Shown here piece by piece: positions 5,335 through 12,701 of a stretch of DNA of 13,967 nucleotides; position 1 is the stretch's first letter, and each line of letters begins with the position of its first letter. Under the pieces are notes generated by a model. The model was not told the DNA's origin. It did no database searches and saw nothing but the letters and a program-made list of their open reading frames with translations. The position numbers and the translations under genes were made by a program. The DNA comes from an uncultured Eubacteriales bacterium. Lineage in GTDB: Bacteria > Bacillota > Clostridia > Oscillospirales > CAG-272. The stretch spans positions 1 to 13,967 of the forward strand of contig CAKSLU010000035.1 of NCBI GenBank assembly GCA_934474225.1, given 5' to 3'.

Positions 5335-5991
5335 ATGTCGGTTGTGTTGGATTATCTTTTGACACTGCCAAACGAGGATGCGTCGGCGGAAGCGCTTGCA
5401 AAGCTGCTTGCGCTTGCCAAAGATGAGGATGCGGAAGTGCGCAGCTTGACGGCGGCGGCGCTTGTGCGGTTTGCACCGGATGCGGATGCTGCCCATGCGC
5501 TGATTGTGCTTGCGCAGGATGCAGACGCACTTGTCCGGACGCAGGCGCTGGATTCGCTTGCTGCGTTTCCGACAGAAAAGGTACTTGCTTGTCTTACCGC
5601 TGCGTTGGTACGCGAAACGGCTGACGGACTGCCGTATCGATACGCATTGCTGGCGGCGGCAGAGGTTGCCGTCGTGCTGCGGCAGCCGGAGCGGGTGCTG
5701 CCGGTTTTGCGGACGCAGGCGAACAGCCTTGTTATGGCAACGCGCATCTGCGCGTGGTACGGTCTTTCGCTGTGCGGCGATGTGCAGGCATTTGATAGGC
5801 TGCTCGGCGCGCTTGCTGCCGAGGATTATCACGACCGCTGCTTTGCCGTTCATTTGCTGGAACAGCTCGACATGCACAAAGTGCAGGTCTTGCGCGCCTT
5901 GCGCGAACGACTGCAATGCGAGACGGTTCCCGCCGTTCGCACGACAATAGAGGCTGTTTTGCAGGCGGCGGATGCAAATAGCGAAATATAA
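5335..5991 (+). CDS. HEAT-repeat protein, 218 aa
   Basis: The start at 5335 is preceded by GGAAGGAG at 5321-5328. Repeated helix pairs with the HEAT-type D.D..VR..A...L pattern are seen at residues 30-46 (EDAEVRSLTAAALVRF), 62-78 (DADALVRTQALDSLAAF), about 135-150 and 163-177. The family gives curved scaffolds for protein binding; some bacterial members act on phycobilin or DNA, but nothing here is specific. There is no signal peptide, so it is cytoplasmic despite following a lipoprotein gene. It is the last gene of the plus-strand block, ending 9 bases before a convergent terminator. The codons are rich in GCG and GCA because of the alanine-rich helices. Confidence 0.75.
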   Translation: MSVVLDYLLTLPNEDASAEALAKLLALAKDEDAEVRSLTAAALVRFAPDADAAHALIVLAQDADALVRTQALDSLAAFPTEKVLACLTAALVRETADGLPYRYALLAAAEVAVVLRQPERVLPVLRTQANSLVMATRICAWYGLSLCGDVQAFDRLLGALAAEDYHDRCFAVHLLEQLDMHKVQVLRALRERLQCETVPAVRTTIEAVLQAADANSEI

Positions 5992-6000
5992 ACGCACAAA

Positions 6001-6035
6001 ACAAGGGGAGCGCTTCTTTGAAGCGCTCCCCTTGT
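6001..6035. terminator. Convergent terminator between HEAT gene and ABC operon
   Basis: A 16-bp perfect stem (6001-6016 with 6020-6035) encloses a 3-base loop. On the minus strand it is followed by TTTGTGCGTTT, and the stop of the binding-protein gene is only 6 bases before it. On the plus strand no T run follows directly, so it mainly serves the minus-strand operon and perhaps weakly the plus-strand block. Confidence 0.8.
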
Positions 6036-6041
6036 CTGTAT

Positions 6042-6830
6042 TCAGTTTTCGGTCGTCAGATCGGCGCTGAAATACTTCTCGGAGAGGGCTTTCAGCGTGC
6101 CGTCGGCGCGCATGGCGGCGAGCGCCTCGTTGACGGCTGCCAGCAGGGTGGCGTTGTCCTCACCCTTGACGAGCGGGATGATATACTGCGTTGCCTCGCC
6201 TGCCGTGGCGGCAACCTTGAGCGGGGCGGTTGGATTGGCTTTCATATAGTCGCCGAACGAGGTGGACGCATTGATTGTGGCATCGACCTGCCCATTGATG
6301 ACCATGGTCAGCGTCTCCACCAGCGTGTCCACGCCCTTGACGGTAGCGCCGTACTGCTCGCCGATCTCCTGATAGGTCGAGCCGATGGAGTTGGCGGTGG
6401 TGCGCCCCTTGAGGTCTTCAAACGCCGTGATATCCGTATTTGCCGCGGGGACAATCAGCACCGTGTGGTCGTAGGCATAGGGCGTCGAAAAATCGAAAGT
6501 CTCGGCGCGGTCCGGCGTGGCATCCACGCCGTTGACCACCAGATCATAGCGGCCGGCGGACATGCCGGCAAACAGCCCGTCCCAGGGCGCCTCGGCAATT
6601 TCGATTTCGACACCGAGACGCTTGGCGATTTCCTTTGCCACCTCGACATCGTAGCCGACCAGCGCGTCGGACGCATCGTGGTAGGAGAAAGGTTGCCAGT
6701 CGCCCTCCAGCCCGACGGTGAGCTTGCCCGCCGCTTGGATGCGGGCGAGATGGTCACTGTCTGCCTTGCCGCAGGCGGCAAATGCAAACACAAACACAAA
6801 AGTGAGAACCAGTGCAAGAATCTTTTTCAT
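6042..6830 (-). CDS. Amino acid ABC transporter substrate-binding lipoprotein, 262 aa
   Basis: This is the extracytoplasmic receptor of the polar amino acid importer encoded with the next two genes. The start at 6830 follows the ATPase stop by one base and uses the AGGAAAGGAAG that lies in the ATPase's last codons, so the two are translationally coupled. The signal peptide KKILALVLTFVFVFAFAAC has lipidated Cys20. The SBP_bac_3 fold is shown by KLTVGLEGDWQPFSY (36-50), LVGYDVEVAKEIAKRLGV (57-74), WDGLFAGMSAGRYDLVVNGV (83-102) and DFSTPYAY (113-120). The GDWQPFSYHD and VNGVDATPDR patterns are close to cystine/polar amino acid receptors, but the ligand cannot be fixed by eye. Length is normal for the family. 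Confidence 0.92.
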   Translation of the reverse strand: MKKILALVLTFVFVFAFAACGKADSDHLARIQAAGKLTVGLEGDWQPFSYHDASDALVGYDVEVAKEIAKRLGVEIEIAEAPWDGLFAGMSAGRYDLVVNGVDATPDRAETFDFSTPYAYDHTVLIVPAANTDITAFEDLKGRTTANSIGSTYQEIGEQYGATVKGVDTLVETLTMVINGQVDATINASTSFGDYMKANPTAPLKVAATAGEATQYIIPLVKGEDNATLLAAVNEALAAMRADGTLKALSEKYFSADLTTEN

Positions 6831-6831
6831 C

Positions 6832-7584
6832 CTAAACTTCCTTTCCTGCGGTCTCGAGCCGCAAAAACTCCCGCGTCCGCGCCTCGTGCGGATTTGTGAA
6901 AATCGTCTTCGGCGCGCCTTCTTCGACGATGACGCCGCCCTCCATAAACACGACGCGCGTGGAAACCTCGCGTGCAAACAGCATCTCATGCGTGACGACG
7001 ATCATCGTCATGCCGTCCTCGGCAAGCGAACGCATCACCTCTAAGACCTCGGCGGTCAGCTCGGGGTCGAGCGCGGAGGTCGGCTCGTCAAAATAGATAA
7101 TCTCCGGCTCGGTCGCCAGCGCCCGCGCAATCGCTACGCGCTGTTGCTGCCCGCCAGAAAGTGCCGACGGATAGGCGTCCGCGCGGTCGTCCATACCGAC
7201 GCGGCGGAGCATCTGCATGGCGTGCGCCGCGGCGTCCGCGCGCGGCATGCGCCGCCCGACGGTCAGCCCGAGCGTGACATTCTCCAGCACGGTTTTGTTG
7301 TGGAACAGGTTGTAACTCTGAAAGACAAAGCCGGTCTTTTTCCGCACGGCGTCAATCTCGCGCCGCGTGATGTGCGCGAGGTCGTGCGTCTGCCCGTCGA
7401 AGGTGAGCAGACCCTCGTCGGCGGGCGTGAGAAAATTGACGCAGCGGAGCAGGGTGGTTTTGCCGCTGCCGGAGGTGCCGAGCACGGCGATGACATCGCC
7501 TTTTTCGACCGAGAGGTCGATGCCGCGGAGCACCGGCGTGCCGTCAAATTCCTTTTTCAGATGTTCGATTTGCAAGACAGACAT
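6832..7584 (-). CDS. Polar amino acid ABC transporter ATP-binding protein, 250 aa
   Basis: ATPase that drives uptake by the adjacent permease. All ABC motifs are in place: Walker A GTSGSGKT (36-43), Q-loop Gln89 in VFQSYNLF, signature LSGGQQQR (142-149), Walker B IIYFDE (162-167), D-loop SALD and switch His199 in VVTHEM. Length and motif spacing match the GlnQ/HisP/TcyC class. The start at 7584 has GAGGAGGG just upstream; longer in-frame extensions run into the permease gene. It lies between permease and receptor genes, 11 bases after the former and 1 base before the latter, giving a permease-ATPase-receptor operon. Confidence 0.95.
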   Translation of the reverse strand: MSVLQIEHLKKEFDGTPVLRGIDLSVEKGDVIAVLGTSGSGKTTLLRCVNFLTPADEGLLTFDGQTHDLAHITRREIDAVRKKTGFVFQSYNLFHNKTVLENVTLGLTVGRRMPRADAAAHAMQMLRRVGMDDRADAYPSALSGGQQQRVAIARALATEPEIIYFDEPTSALDPELTAEVLEVMRSLAEDGMTMIVVTHEMLFAREVSTRVVFMEGGVIVEEGAPKTIFTNPHEARTREFLRLETAGKEV

Positions 7585-7595
7585 GGCATCCCTCC

Positions 7596-8276
7596 TCACT
7601 GAATCCCGTAGCCGCCGAGTTTCTTTTCGCCGAGTTTTTGCAGGGCGGACAGAACCGTGGAAAAGAGCAGATAGATAAAGGCGACCTCCAAATAGAGCGC
7701 CATGGACTGATAGCTTCTGCCGATGATCCGCTGCGTCTGAAACAGCATTTCGGTGACGGTGATGTTGGCGGCCAGCGAGGTGTCCTTGACCATGGAAATC
7801 ACCGAGTTGCCGAGGGCGGGGAACGCCGTGCGGAATGCCTGCGGCAGCACGATGTGCCACATGGTCTGCGCATAGCTCAGCCCCACGCAGCTGCCCGCTT
7901 CAAGCTGCCCCTGCGGAACGGATTCCAGCGCGCCGCGCATGGTCTCCGCGTTGTACGCGCCCGCGTTGATGCCGATGACGACGACCGCGGTCGGAAATGC
8001 GCTGACCATCACGCCGACGCTCGGCAGCCCGAAGAACACGACATACAACTGCACGAGCAGCGGCGTGCCGCGGATGACCCAGATGTAAAAGCGCGCCAGC
8101 TGCGACAGCACCGGGACCTTGGCATATTGTATGTAAGCCACCGCCACGGCGATGAGCATGGAAAGCGCAAAGGCAAGCGCAGTCAGCGGCAGCGTGGTCA
8201 GCAGTCCGCGCCACAGGATTTGTGGGAAGGCGTCCACGACGGTCTGCCAGACGGTCTTCCACATGGTTGCAGTCAT
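7596..8276 (-). CDS. Polar amino acid ABC transporter permease, 226 aa
   Basis: Inner-membrane channel subunit of the His/Glu/Gln/Arg/cystine class. Hydrophobic spans are visible from about residue 20 (ILWRGLLTTLPLTALAF) to the C-terminus. RGTPLLVQLYVVFFGLP is the family hallmark, and the EAA loop that contacts the ATPase is present as GAYNAETMRGALESVPQGQL followed by EAGSCVGLSY. The usual EAARALG core appears here as EAGSCVG, a mild variation. The start at 8276 has GGAG about seven bases ahead and is the first ORF after the promoter at 8315-8343. A single permease gene implies a homodimer. Confidence 0.95.
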   Translation of the reverse strand: MTATMWKTVWQTVVDAFPQILWRGLLTTLPLTALAFALSMLIAVAVAYIQYAKVPVLSQLARFYIWVIRGTPLLVQLYVVFFGLPSVGVMVSAFPTAVVVIGINAGAYNAETMRGALESVPQGQLEAGSCVGLSYAQTMWHIVLPQAFRTAFPALGNSVISMVKDTSLAANITVTEMLFQTQRIIGRSYQSMALYLEVAFIYLLFSTVLSALQKLGEKKLGGYGIQ

Positions 8277-8314
8277 TGTATCGCTCCGTTTCCTGTCAGA
8301 GAATCAACAGCCTC

Positions 8315-8343
8315 ATTATAGCACAGTTTCTCGCAAAATACAA
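8315..8343 (-). promoter_or_regulatory. Promoter of ABC importer operon with overlapping palindrome
   Basis: Read on the minus strand, TATAAT (8320-8315) is a consensus -10 with TGC before it (extended -10). A 17-base spacer separates it from TTGTAT (8343-8338), a poor -35. An 18-base palindrome AAAATACAAATGTATTTT covers 8335-8352 and overlaps the -35, a typical place for a repressor or activator site. Transcription should start near 8308, about 30 bases before the permease start. Confidence 0.7.
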
Positions 8344-8378
8344 ATGTATTTTACAACTTGTTACTTGTGAAAGTGAAT

Positions 8379-8406
8379 AAAAAAGAGAGCCGAAGCTCTC
8401 TTTTTT
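8379..8406 (-). terminator. Intrinsic terminator of nucleotide-sugar dehydratase gene (UUCG loop)
   Basis: On the minus strand a GAGAGC/GCTCTC stem is capped by a TTCG tetraloop, C(UUCG)G, and ends in six Ts, with matching As on the other arm. It lies 13 bases after the stop of the upstream gene and before the ABC promoter, so it separates the two units. Confidence 0.9.
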
Positions 8407-8418
8407 CGTAAAATCGGT

Positions 8419-10356
8419 TCAGTGCATACCGGCGGCGACAGCGGCGGGGTCGGCAGGTGCGTCTGCGCAGCAGGCCGCCTGCATCTCTACGGTATCCTCC
8501 GCACGGCGGTTGACCTCCTCGGGGTCGTGGTAGGTGGGGATAATCTCCTTGAGCAGACGCTTGGCGTCCGCGGAATCAATCGGTTTCTCGCCATGGCACA
8601 GCGCAGTGAAACGGCGGATGTCGCCGTCGATCTCTTCTCGGCTGCGCGGCGTGTCATGCTCAATGAAAATGAGGTCGTTGTCGGTCTTCGTCAACTTTTC
8701 GGTCTTGATGAGCAGCTCCTCATAGAGCTTTTCGCCCGGGCGAAGCCCGACCTCCTCGATGTCGATGTCCTTATACGGTGTCAGCCCGGACAGGCGAATC
8801 ATATTCTCCGCCAGTTCCAGAATCTTGACGGGCTTGCCCATGTCGAGGACAAACAACTCGCCGCGCTTTGCCATCGTGCCCGCCTGCATCACCAGCTGCG
8901 CCGCCTCCGGAATCGTCATGAAATAGCGGATGATACGCTTGTCCGTGATGGTGACGGGGCCGCCGGACTCAATCTGCCGCCGGAACAGCGGAATGACCGA
9001 GCCGTTGGAGCCGAGCACATTGCCGAAGCGGACCGCCGCAAAGGTGGTTTTGCTCTCGGTGCGGCACTGGACAATCATCTCGCACATGCGCTTGCTTGCG
9101 CCCATGATGTTGGTGGGGTTGACTGCCTTGTCGGTGGAAATCAGGATGAACTTTTCCGCGCCGAACTTCTCGGCGGCGTTGGCGGTATTGTATGTACCGA
9201 GCACATTGTTCTTAATCGCCTCGCCGCCGCTGTGCTCCATCAGCGGGACATGCTTGTGCGCGGCAGCGTGGAAAACAATCTGCGGGCGGTATTTGGCAAA
9301 CACATCGTCAAGGCGCTTGACATCACGCACCGAGCCGATCTCCACAGCGAGATCCAGCGTGTCGCCGTACAGATGCACCAGCTCTTGCTGGAGGTCGTAG
9401 GCGTTGTTCTCGTAAATGTCAAAGACAATCAGCTTTTTCGGGTGCTGCTTTGCCACCTGACGGCAAAGTTCGCTGCCGATCGACCCGCCGCCGCCCGTAA
9501 TCAGAATGACCTTGTCGTGGTAGAAACTCTTCATATCGGTGGTGGTAAAGCGCAGTACATCGCGGAACAGCAAATCCTCGATGTTCAGCTCGCGCAGGCG
9601 CGGCTTTGCATCGGCGGCGTCGCCGTTCCGCAGGGCAAAGTCGTAAAACTTGATTTTGCAGCCGGTGGGGCGGTATTTTTCCATCAGCGTCTGCGACTTC
9701 TGCGTATCGAGGTCGGGAATTGCAATGAAGATCTCCTGAATCGGCAAGCCCTTCAGCGTCTCGACGATGTTGTCATCGCCGGGCAGAATCTTGATGCCGC
9801 AGACCTTGCCGCCGATCTTCTCGGGGCTGACATCCACAAAGCAGACGGGCTTGTAGTGGGAGGCGGAATTGCAAAGCATGTCCTCGGCGAGCATCGCGCC
9901 GGTGTGACCGGCGCCGACGATGGCAACATTGATTTTGTTCATCGTGGCGAGGCTCATGTTCAGATGCTGGTAATGCTGCTGGTAGACAAAGCGGGCGGCA
10001 AGCGTGAGCAGCGCAAAGCCGGAGAGCGCGGTCACGATATGCCAGATGCCGATGTGCTGGTCAACGATTAAACCTATCGCAGTGCCGATAAGCCCGCCGA
10101 TGGTGTCGGCAACCAGCATGGACAGATACGCGCGGGAATTGGCGTAGCGCCAGACATTGTTGTAGACGCGCGCGACGAAGCGCATACCGAAGACCGTACA
10201 GTACAAAATCACGCAGGTGATCAGATAGCGGGACATGTCGACGGTCTGAATCGTCGTCGTCTGAAACGCAATCAACACGGTTGCAAAATAGACGGCGAAG
10301 AATATGCAACTGTCAATCAGAATCAGAGTGTACTTGCGCTGGCTTGCTAAACGCAT
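8419..10356 (-). CDS. Membrane-bound nucleotide-sugar 4,6-dehydratase/epimerase (CapD/PglF/WbpM type), 645 aa
   Basis: Members convert UDP-GlcNAc-type sugars to 4-keto-6-deoxy intermediates for capsule, exopolysaccharide or glycan synthesis at the cytoplasmic membrane face. The start at 10356 has AAGGAG seven bases ahead; a longer in-frame reading begins in the leader and lacks an RBS. The N-terminal ~125 residues hold four membrane spans. A first Rossmann-like domain opens with VAIVGAGHTG (144-153), and the catalytic SDR domain with ITGGGGSIGSE (286-296). STDKAVNP (407-414) and NIMGASK (416-422) give the active-site strand, with Met418 where classic SDRs have Tyr and Lys422 kept, as is usual in this large-enzyme subgroup. 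GLRPGEKLYEE (537-547) is also diagnostic. No other glycan gene is adjacent. Confidence 0.92.
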   Translation of the reverse strand: MRLASQRKYTLILIDSCIFFAVYFATVLIAFQTTTIQTVDMSRYLITCVILYCTVFGMRFVARVYNNVWRYANSRAYLSMLVADTIGGLIGTAIGLIVDQHIGIWHIVTALSGFALLTLAARFVYQQHYQHLNMSLATMNKINVAIVGAGHTGAMLAEDMLCNSASHYKPVCFVDVSPEKIGGKVCGIKILPGDDNIVETLKGLPIQEIFIAIPDLDTQKSQTLMEKYRPTGCKIKFYDFALRNGDAADAKPRLRELNIEDLLFRDVLRFTTTDMKSFYHDKVILITGGGGSIGSELCRQVAKQHPKKLIVFDIYENNAYDLQQELVHLYGDTLDLAVEIGSVRDVKRLDDVFAKYRPQIVFHAAAHKHVPLMEHSGGEAIKNNVLGTYNTANAAEKFGAEKFILISTDKAVNPTNIMGASKRMCEMIVQCRTESKTTFAAVRFGNVLGSNGSVIPLFRRQIESGGPVTITDKRIIRYFMTIPEAAQLVMQAGTMAKRGELFVLDMGKPVKILELAENMIRLSGLTPYKDIDIEEVGLRPGEKLYEELLIKTEKLTKTDNDLIFIEHDTPRSREEIDGDIRRFTALCHGEKPIDSADAKRLLKEIIPTYHDPEEVNRRAEDTVEMQAACCADAPADPAAVAAGMH

Positions 10357-10401
10357 GGGAAAACTCCTTGTCTGTTTTGGTAGAATAGGCGCGGGGAAAT
10401 A

Positions 10402-10423
10402 CCGCATGCAAAAACGCATGCGG
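10402..10423 (-). other. Leader hairpin upstream of dehydratase gene
   Basis: CCGCATGC (10402-10409) pairs perfectly with GCATGCGG (10416-10423) within the transcribed leader, about midway between promoter and RBS. There is no T run after it, so it is not an obvious attenuator; it may protect the mRNA 5' end or bind a regulator. Confidence 0.5.
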
Positions 10424-10469
10424 CGGCAAACAAAGCACAAAAGTGCATAGTTAAACAACTATTATATAT

Positions 10470-10498
10470 ATGATAGCAGACTTTGGGACAGATTGCAA
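10470..10498 (-). promoter_or_regulatory. Promoter of nucleotide-sugar dehydratase gene
   Basis: On the minus strand, TTGCAA (10498-10493) and TATCAT (10475-10470) are separated by 17 bases, with TGC before the -10 (extended -10). An alternative -10, TATAAT, lies a few bases further in the AT run ATATATAATAG. Transcription gives a leader of about 100 bases, and the promoter sits just past the dxs terminator. Confidence 0.65.
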
Positions 10499-10501
10499 GA
10501 C

Positions 10502-10521
10502 AAAAAATCAGGGATTTCCCT
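10502..10521 (-). terminator. Short intrinsic terminator overlapping the dxs stop codon
   Basis: On the minus strand AGGGA and TCCCT form a small hairpin followed by GATTTTTT. The hairpin is built from the last dxs codons (GAG GGA AAT CCC TGA), so coding sequence and termination signal share bases. The stem is short, so efficiency may be modest. Confidence 0.55.
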
Positions 10522-12412
10522 CGTTTTTCTGTGGCAAGGCGGCAAGCAGATGCACCGCCGTGCGCAGCACATCGTTTGCCGTGATGCCTGCGGTGCGGCG
10601 GATGGACTCCTGCTGTGCCGGAATCACAAAACTGTCGTCGATGGCGACGATAGCTGTCTTTTTGTTTGCCATCAGCGCCTCGTGCCGCCGTGTGAGCATG
10701 TCAAAGGTCAGCATGCCGGCGCCGCCGTTCCGGATGCCCTCTTCCAGAAAGATAACTGCGGCGGCATCGGCGGGCAGAAGCTGCGCCACGCGGTCGGCGA
10801 CGACCTCGTAGGGCTTGAGCGTTTCCAGCAGGATGACCCCGCAGGGAACGCCGCGGGCACGCAGCTTTTCGGCGGCGTCCAGCGCTTCCGTGGCAATCCT
10901 GCCGTAGGTGATGATCACGGCGCGGTTAGCCGCGGGGTCGGTGAAGTCCGCGTGCGCAACGGTTTCGCGCGTGTCGGCGCGGAAGAAGGTGTCGGCGATG
11001 CGCGCGTCCTCGGTCATGTTGGGGTATCGGATGACCACGGGCATGCCGGCGGACGCCGAGGCACGGAGAAAGCGCTCCAGCGACGCAAAAGTCGCGGGCG
11101 CGAAGATGCAGAGATTGGGGATTGCAGAGAGGAATGACACATCAAAGATGCCGTGGTGCGTGGCGCCGTCGCCCCCGGCAAGTGCCGCGCGGTCAACGAT
11201 GATGCGCACCGGCAGCTTTTGCAGGGCGATGTCGTGCAGGATGTTGTCATAGCCGCGCTGCAGAAAGGTGGAGTAGATGGCGACATAGGGCTTCATGCCC
11301 GCGGCGGCAAGCCCCGCGCCGAAGGTCAGCGCGTGCGGCTCCGCAATGCCGACATCGAAAAAGCGCTCGGGATAGGTTTTGGCAAAGTCGGACAGCCCCA
11401 CGCCGTCCTGCATGGCGGCGGTGATGGCGCAGATGGACTTGTCCTTTGCTGCCATCTCGCACAGCGTCTTGCCGAAGCGCTCGGAGAAATTGCCCGTATA
11501 ATTGCCGCCGACGAGGTGATAGGCGCTTGGGTTTTCCTCGGCGGGGGCATAGCCCTTGCCCTTGACGGTGCGCAGGTGCAGAATAACGCTGGTGCCCCGC
11601 CGCTTTGCCTCCGTGAGCAGGTATTCGACGGTCTCAAGGTCGTTGCCGTCGGCGGGACCGAGGTATTTCAGCCCGATGTCCTCAAAATAGACGCCGCCGT
11701 AGAAGGCATTCTTGACATAGCGCTTGCAGGTGCGTAAGCCTTTTAGAATCGGCGCGCCGACGAGCGGGATGCCGGAGAAGAAACGCGTGGTCGCCCGCTT
11801 GAAACGGAAATACTTCTTGGAGGTGCGCATGTGCGCGATGTGGTTGGCAAACGCACCGGCGTTTTTGGAGATGGACATCTCGTTCTCGTTGAGGATGATG
11901 ATGAGGTGCAGATCTTTCTTCAGATTGTTCAGCGCCTCGTGCACCATGCCGCCGGTGAATGCGCCGTCGCCGAGCACGACGACGGTGTAGTTGTCGCGCC
12001 CTGCCAGCTTGTCCGCCTCGGCATAGCCGAGCGCTGCGGAAACCGAGGTGGAGGCGTGCCCGGTGCCGAAGGCGTCGTATTCGCTCTCGTCCATCTTCTC
12101 AAAGCCGGAGAGCCCGCCGGGCTTGCGCAGGGTATCAAAGTCGCGCCGCCCGCTCAAAATCTTATGTACATAACTTTGATGGCCGACATCAAAGATGACG
12201 CGGTCGTGCGGCAGGTCAAAGACCCGGTGCACGGCGACCGAAATCTCGACGGCGCCGAGATTGGAGGCGAGATGCCCGCCGCTCTTTGTCACCTTGTCGA
12301 CGAGAAAGCGGCGCAGCTCGGCGCAGAGCCCTTTGGCATCCGCGTCGGACAGCGCTTTCAGTTCTTCGTCGGTATGAACCCGGTCAAGGTAAGGATACTT
12401 GTTTTCTTCCAC
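10508..12412 (-). CDS. dxs: 1-Deoxy-D-xylulose-5-phosphate synthase, 634 aa
   Basis: Dxs condenses pyruvate and glyceraldehyde 3-phosphate with thiamine diphosphate. It is the first step of the MEP isoprenoid pathway and also supplies thiamine and pyridoxal synthesis. The start is GTG at 12412: AAAGGA lies about eight bases ahead and an in-frame TAA closes the frame just upstream. Motifs in order are SGGHLASNLG (44-53), GHQSYVHKILSGR (77-89), FGTGHASTS (115-123), GDGAFTGG with NN for cofactor (148-163), LNENEMSIS, DVGIAEPHA with catalytic Glu358, IYSTFLQRGYDN, and VDRAALAGGDGATHHG (406-421). Many homologues have AEQHA where this has AEPHA. Full length for the family. No thiamine riboswitch is apparent in its leader. 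Confidence 0.96.
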   Translation of the reverse strand: MEENKYPYLDRVHTDEELKALSDADAKGLCAELRRFLVDKVTKSGGHLASNLGAVEISVAVHRVFDLPHDRVIFDVGHQSYVHKILSGRRDFDTLRKPGGLSGFEKMDESEYDAFGTGHASTSVSAALGYAEADKLAGRDNYTVVVLGDGAFTGGMVHEALNNLKKDLHLIIILNENEMSISKNAGAFANHIAHMRTSKKYFRFKRATTRFFSGIPLVGAPILKGLRTCKRYVKNAFYGGVYFEDIGLKYLGPADGNDLETVEYLLTEAKRRGTSVILHLRTVKGKGYAPAEENPSAYHLVGGNYTGNFSERFGKTLCEMAAKDKSICAITAAMQDGVGLSDFAKTYPERFFDVGIAEPHALTFGAGLAAAGMKPYVAIYSTFLQRGYDNILHDIALQKLPVRIIVDRAALAGGDGATHHGIFDVSFLSAIPNLCIFAPATFASLERFLRASASAGMPVVIRYPNMTEDARIADTFFRADTRETVAHADFTDPAANRAVIITYGRIATEALDAAEKLRARGVPCGVILLETLKPYEVVADRVAQLLPADAAAVIFLEEGIRNGGAGMLTFDMLTRRHEALMANKKTAIVAIDDSFVIPAQQESIRRTAGITANDVLRTAVHLLAALPQKNEGNP

Positions 12413-12701
12413 GGTAATTGTCCTTTATCAAACTGCACAGTTTTGCGCCCGCAAATTTTACGAATTGGGCAGAGCGTAGAAATTTCGATTTTTGCGCATA
12501 TTTTTGCGCAGGAGTTTTCCACAATGAAAATGTGTAAAATGTGCATAACCGCATGTCCGCAAACGCCGTTTTTACGGGAAATATGCATTCCGGACGGGAA
12601 ATATACAGCGTTATCCACATTTTCCACAACTTTTTTCGGTGGAGAATGTGGAAAACCCGATTTGTGAGGCTTGCACAAATTTTGCGGGAAGCGCCGAAAA
12701 A
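12413..12701. promoter_or_regulatory. dxs upstream region with DnaA-box-like cluster and direct repeats
   Basis: No gene is seen. A perfect DnaA box TTATCCACA lies at 12611-12619. TTATGCACA, which fits TTATNCACA, is read on the minus strand at 12540-12548. TTTTCCACA, one mismatch from the box, occurs at 12515-12523, 12620-12628 and, on the minus strand, 12647-12655. The last two form a 9-bp inverted pair. Tandem TTTTTGCGCA occurs at 12489-12498 and 12501-12510 (period 12), and ACGGGAAATAT at 12574-12584 and 12594-12604 (period 20). A candidate minus-strand promoter is TTGTGG-18-TATATT, weak. This is either a DnaA-controlled promoter region, a DnaA-binding reservoir or an origin-like site. Confidence 0.6.

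Noticed and set aside
5098..5997. Minus-strand open frame of 299 codons
   Set aside because: Antisense to the lipoprotein and HEAT-repeat genes, very Arg/Gln/His-rich, no RBS.
6018..6899. Plus-strand open frame of 293 codons
   Set aside because: Antisense to the amino acid binding lipoprotein gene and starting inside the convergent terminator.
8422..10071. Plus-strand open frame of 549 codons
   Set aside because: It lies fully antisense to the clearly recognisable nucleotide-sugar dehydratase; GC-rich codon bias keeps the opposite frame open. No RBS or recognisable domain.
12413..12480. Thiamine (TPP) riboswitch or T-box in the dxs leader
   Set aside because: Neither the TPP conserved core nor a T-box GGTGGTACCGCG-type motif is present.
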